From Ailanthus altissimus (taxonomy: Eukaryota; Streptophyta; Magnoliopsida; Sapindales; Simaroubaceae): DNA of 64,000 nucleotides. The DNA lies in contig OX327683.1 of assembly GCA_946807835.1 (NCBI GenBank), forward strand, positions 9,491,001 to 9,555,000, given 5' to 3'. Made by a program: the position numbers and the translations under genes. Positions 62,316-64,000 of the stretch are shown in pieces. The notes beneath the pieces were generated by a model that worked only from the letters and a program-made list of their open reading frames with translations, ran no database searches and was not told the DNA's origin. Each line of letters opens with the position of its first letter. The first letter of the stretch is position 1.

Positions 62316-62846
62316 TGTTACGACCCGATTTCTCGAAACCGTGCGGCCTTAGACACTTGTTAGTGCTAAGCAGCCTACAAGACCCCAATAACCAAAGAAA
62401 GAGATGAAGAAGAAGCACACCAAGTGTTTGAGAGAATGCTCTCGAATATTATTACTAAAGAGAGAATTACAAAGCTATACAATTATAAGCTATGAGTATT
62501 TCTACCATTTGGAGGATGGTTTCTCAAATGAGAACACCACCTATTTATAGCTAAAGCTATATACAATGGACGGCTAGGATTAACTCCAATCCAATGATCC
62601 AAATCTAAAGAGGAGAATATCCTAAGGAATATTCCAAAGATGCCAACTACCAAAAGTATATCCCAAGGAATATGCCTTTTCTAGAAAACTCCCCCACCTA
62701 CCACATGCAAGTGGCTTTAACCCAAATCCATTGGGCCTTCTAAAAGCTCTAGCCCATTTAACCCAAAATGGACTAAGTACTCCCTTGGTGGTCCTGTCGC
62801 GCGCCAAATACTCGAGTCATTGCTTGAGAATATTTGGGGCGTGACA
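62316..62846 (-). mobile_element. LTR of a deleted Ty3/gypsy chromovirus
   Basis: On the minus strand it starts TGTCACGCCCCAAATATTC at 62846 and ends GGGTCGTAACA at 62316, 531 bp. A polypurine tract precedes it. The five bases CCAAG at 62311-62315 should be one half of a target duplication; the other half lies outside the window. It contains a TATA-like CTATTTATAG at about 62550 on both strands. The boundaries are sharp and undecayed. Confidence 0.85.
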
Positions 62847-64000
62847 TTCTCCCCCACCAAATTCACGCGACGCCCTCGTCGCGTCTTTGCTGGAACTTGC
62901 ACACCCCGGTCTTCAAACCCTGGCTGTGCGCTCTCGTATCCCGAGCGTGCTCTCTTATCGGGCAACTCTTTCCACTCAACAAAGTACTCAAGGCTCGCCC
63001 TGAGTTTCTCCCCTTTGTCATGGCGTGTGGAAATTCCCAAAGGTTCCCGGTTATGTGGCTCAAATTCTGCAACCCCCGTACCTCCACGGTACTGCTTCCA
63101 ACAGCTTGTGGAATGCACCTGATGTCGCCACTGCCGCTGTCTTGAAGGTAACTCCACCTTATGCGAGACGTTGCTAACTCTCTTAGCAATCAACCTTGGC
63201 CCCTCGTCCCCATGATCAAGGCCCTTGTGAAGTGGGCGTGCTGACTTGCATTGTGGTGGAAGTATCATCTCCATCACCAAGTCCCCCGCACTATGCTTGA
63301 CACGCCGCTGCTTGTCTTCGACCCACTCCTTGTGCGGAAACTGCACATCATGTGACACCTTGGACTTTTGGATGACACCCGCATCCAACAACTCCTCAAG
63401 CTGCCCCTGCAACTCTCCCATCTCTGATAGAGGCGTCAACCCCATAGTTGGAAGCATAATCTCAAGCTCCAACTTGCCCTCAATTACATCTCTTGAAGGC
63501 GGTTCTTCCGGTATGGCAGTTGGCTTGACCCCACTGTGCTCCCCGAGCACTTCTGCAACAACCTTCGGTATTTCATCCTTGCCCCCATTTGCAGCATCAT
63601 CCACCCCCATTGTTGAGGCTGAATGTAACCTTCCTTTGCGCCCAGCATCTACCCTTAGTTGCATTGCGGAAAGGACCTTGGTGTTTGGCTTGGATCGCCC
63701 ACCCTTGGGCATGTCTATCGTCGGTATTATTCGGGGCCCTCCTTCCAAAATACACATATAGTTGTGTTGAGGAAGTAACACCACATTGTACTGCCATAAG
63801 AACTCCATACCTAGCACCACATCAAAATCATCGAGAGGTGCTACCGAGAAATTTACCTCACCGTGCCATTTGCCAAGGTGGATTTCAGCTCCACGAACCA
63901 CCCCATCCAGCGACTTGGCTCTTGCATTCACGGACTTGAGGTATCCCTCTCCTTTCTCTACATAAAGGCCCAAGCGTTCCGCTTCCGCACGCTTAATGAA
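62717..64000 (-). CDS. Fused protease/chromodomain frame of a deleted chromovirus (partial)
   Basis: One uninterrupted minus-strand frame runs from the window edge to 62717; upstream bases read F-I-K-R-A-E-A-E-R-L-G, so the true start is outside. Counting from the Leu-Tyr at 63970, residues 40-59 (V-N-F-S-V-A-P-L-D-D-F-D-V-V-L-G) are the end of a gypsy aspartic protease. Residues 185-205 (L-E-E-L-L-D-A-G-V-I-Q) are the start of reverse transcriptase. Residues 229-285 (G-D-L-V-M, L-H-K-G-L, E-G-P, K-V-E-L-P) are the integrase C-terminal region, and 328-350 (L-E-Y-F-V-E-W-K-E-L-P) a partial chromodomain. Reverse transcriptase core, RNase H and the integrase catalytic core are missing, so the element is non-autonomous. 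The last 43 or so codons are read from the LTR. GC content is clearly higher than the surroundings. Whether a protein is made is unknown. Confidence 0.75.
   Translation of the reverse strand, partial: FIKRAEAERLGLYVEKGEGYLKSVNARAKSLDGVVRGAEIHLGKWHGEVNFSVAPLDDFDVVLGMEFLWQYNVVLLPQHNYMCILEGGPRIIPTIDMPKGGRSKPNTKVLSAMQLRVDAGRKGRLHSASTMGVDDAANGGKDEIPKVVAEVLGEHSGVKPTAIPEEPPSRDVIEGKLELEIMLPTMGLTPLSEMGELQGQLEELLDAGVIQKSKVSHDVQFPHKEWVEDKQRRVKHSAGDLVMEMILPPQCKSARPLHKGLDHGDEGPRLIAKRVSNVSHKVELPSRQRQWRHQVHSTSCWKQYRGGTGVAEFEPHNREPLGISTRHDKGEKLRASLEYFVEWKELPDKRARSGYESAQPGFEDRGVQVPAKTRRGRRVNLVGENVTPQIFSSNDSSIWRATGPPREYLVHFGLNGLELLEGPMDLG
62847..62860 (-). other. Polypurine tract of the chromovirus
   Basis: Read on the minus strand, TTGGTGGGGGAGAA lies immediately before the LTR start TGTCAC. 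This is the typical plus-strand priming site of gypsy elements and fixes the LTR boundary and the orientation. Confidence 0.8.

Noticed and set aside
62820..63939. Several plus-strand frames of 100-171 residues
   Set aside because: They are shadows of the GC-rich minus-strand chromovirus frame and show no motifs of their own.

Overview
This window is flowering-plant nuclear DNA, AT-rich and dominated by retrotransposons. A eudicot is most likely, because the two host genes resemble their Arabidopsis counterparts in order of domains and motifs; the species cannot be told from the sequence. Only two stretches look like functional host genes, both on the minus strand and both with spliced frames that can be followed exon by exon: a CHX28-type cation/H+ antiporter (13079-17027, 4 exons, 781 residues) and a VTE5-type chloroplast phytol kinase (30379-32940, 6 exons, 299 residues). 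Neither is a single long reading frame; both were assembled here from exon fragments with GT-AG borders and matching phases.

Everything else is layered mobile-element debris. Left part (1-13 kb): a copia LTR cut by the window edge, a gypsy LTR with a decayed tRNA-Asp primer site, a decayed Tat-type gypsy pol carrying an inserted hAT-like element that contains a 42-bp minisatellite, and a copia LTR into which an opposite-strand solo LTR has jumped, leaving a 5-bp target duplication. Middle (18-29 kb): a decayed gypsy gag, 45-bp and about 91-bp tandem arrays, a second copy of the 42-bp minisatellite, a gypsy LTR and two tandem copia LTRs. From 33 to 37.5 kb lies very AT-rich sequence with partly inverted 200-300-bp repeats.

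Right part (37.5-64 kb): a Tekay/Del-like gypsy gag-protease remnant; a 5'-truncated copia fragment with its own 3' LTR and a hAT MITE in its reverse transcriptase; a CACTA-type DNA transposon remnant with Transposase_24-like and Ulp1-like regions, split by a gypsy solo LTR that itself holds a gypsy gag between inverted LTR copies; then facing copia LTRs, a minus-strand copia polyprotein, and at the right edge a GC-richer, apparently young, internally deleted chromovirus that retains one long open frame joining protease to chromodomain.

The two host genes do not work together in any obvious way: one is a membrane ion exchanger, the other salvages phytol from chlorophyll for tocopherol synthesis. 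No new genetic system was found. The most interesting features are structural: datable nested insertions, an LTR inverted repeat able to make hairpin RNA, the minisatellite-bearing hAT-like element, and the fused open frame of the deleted chromovirus.
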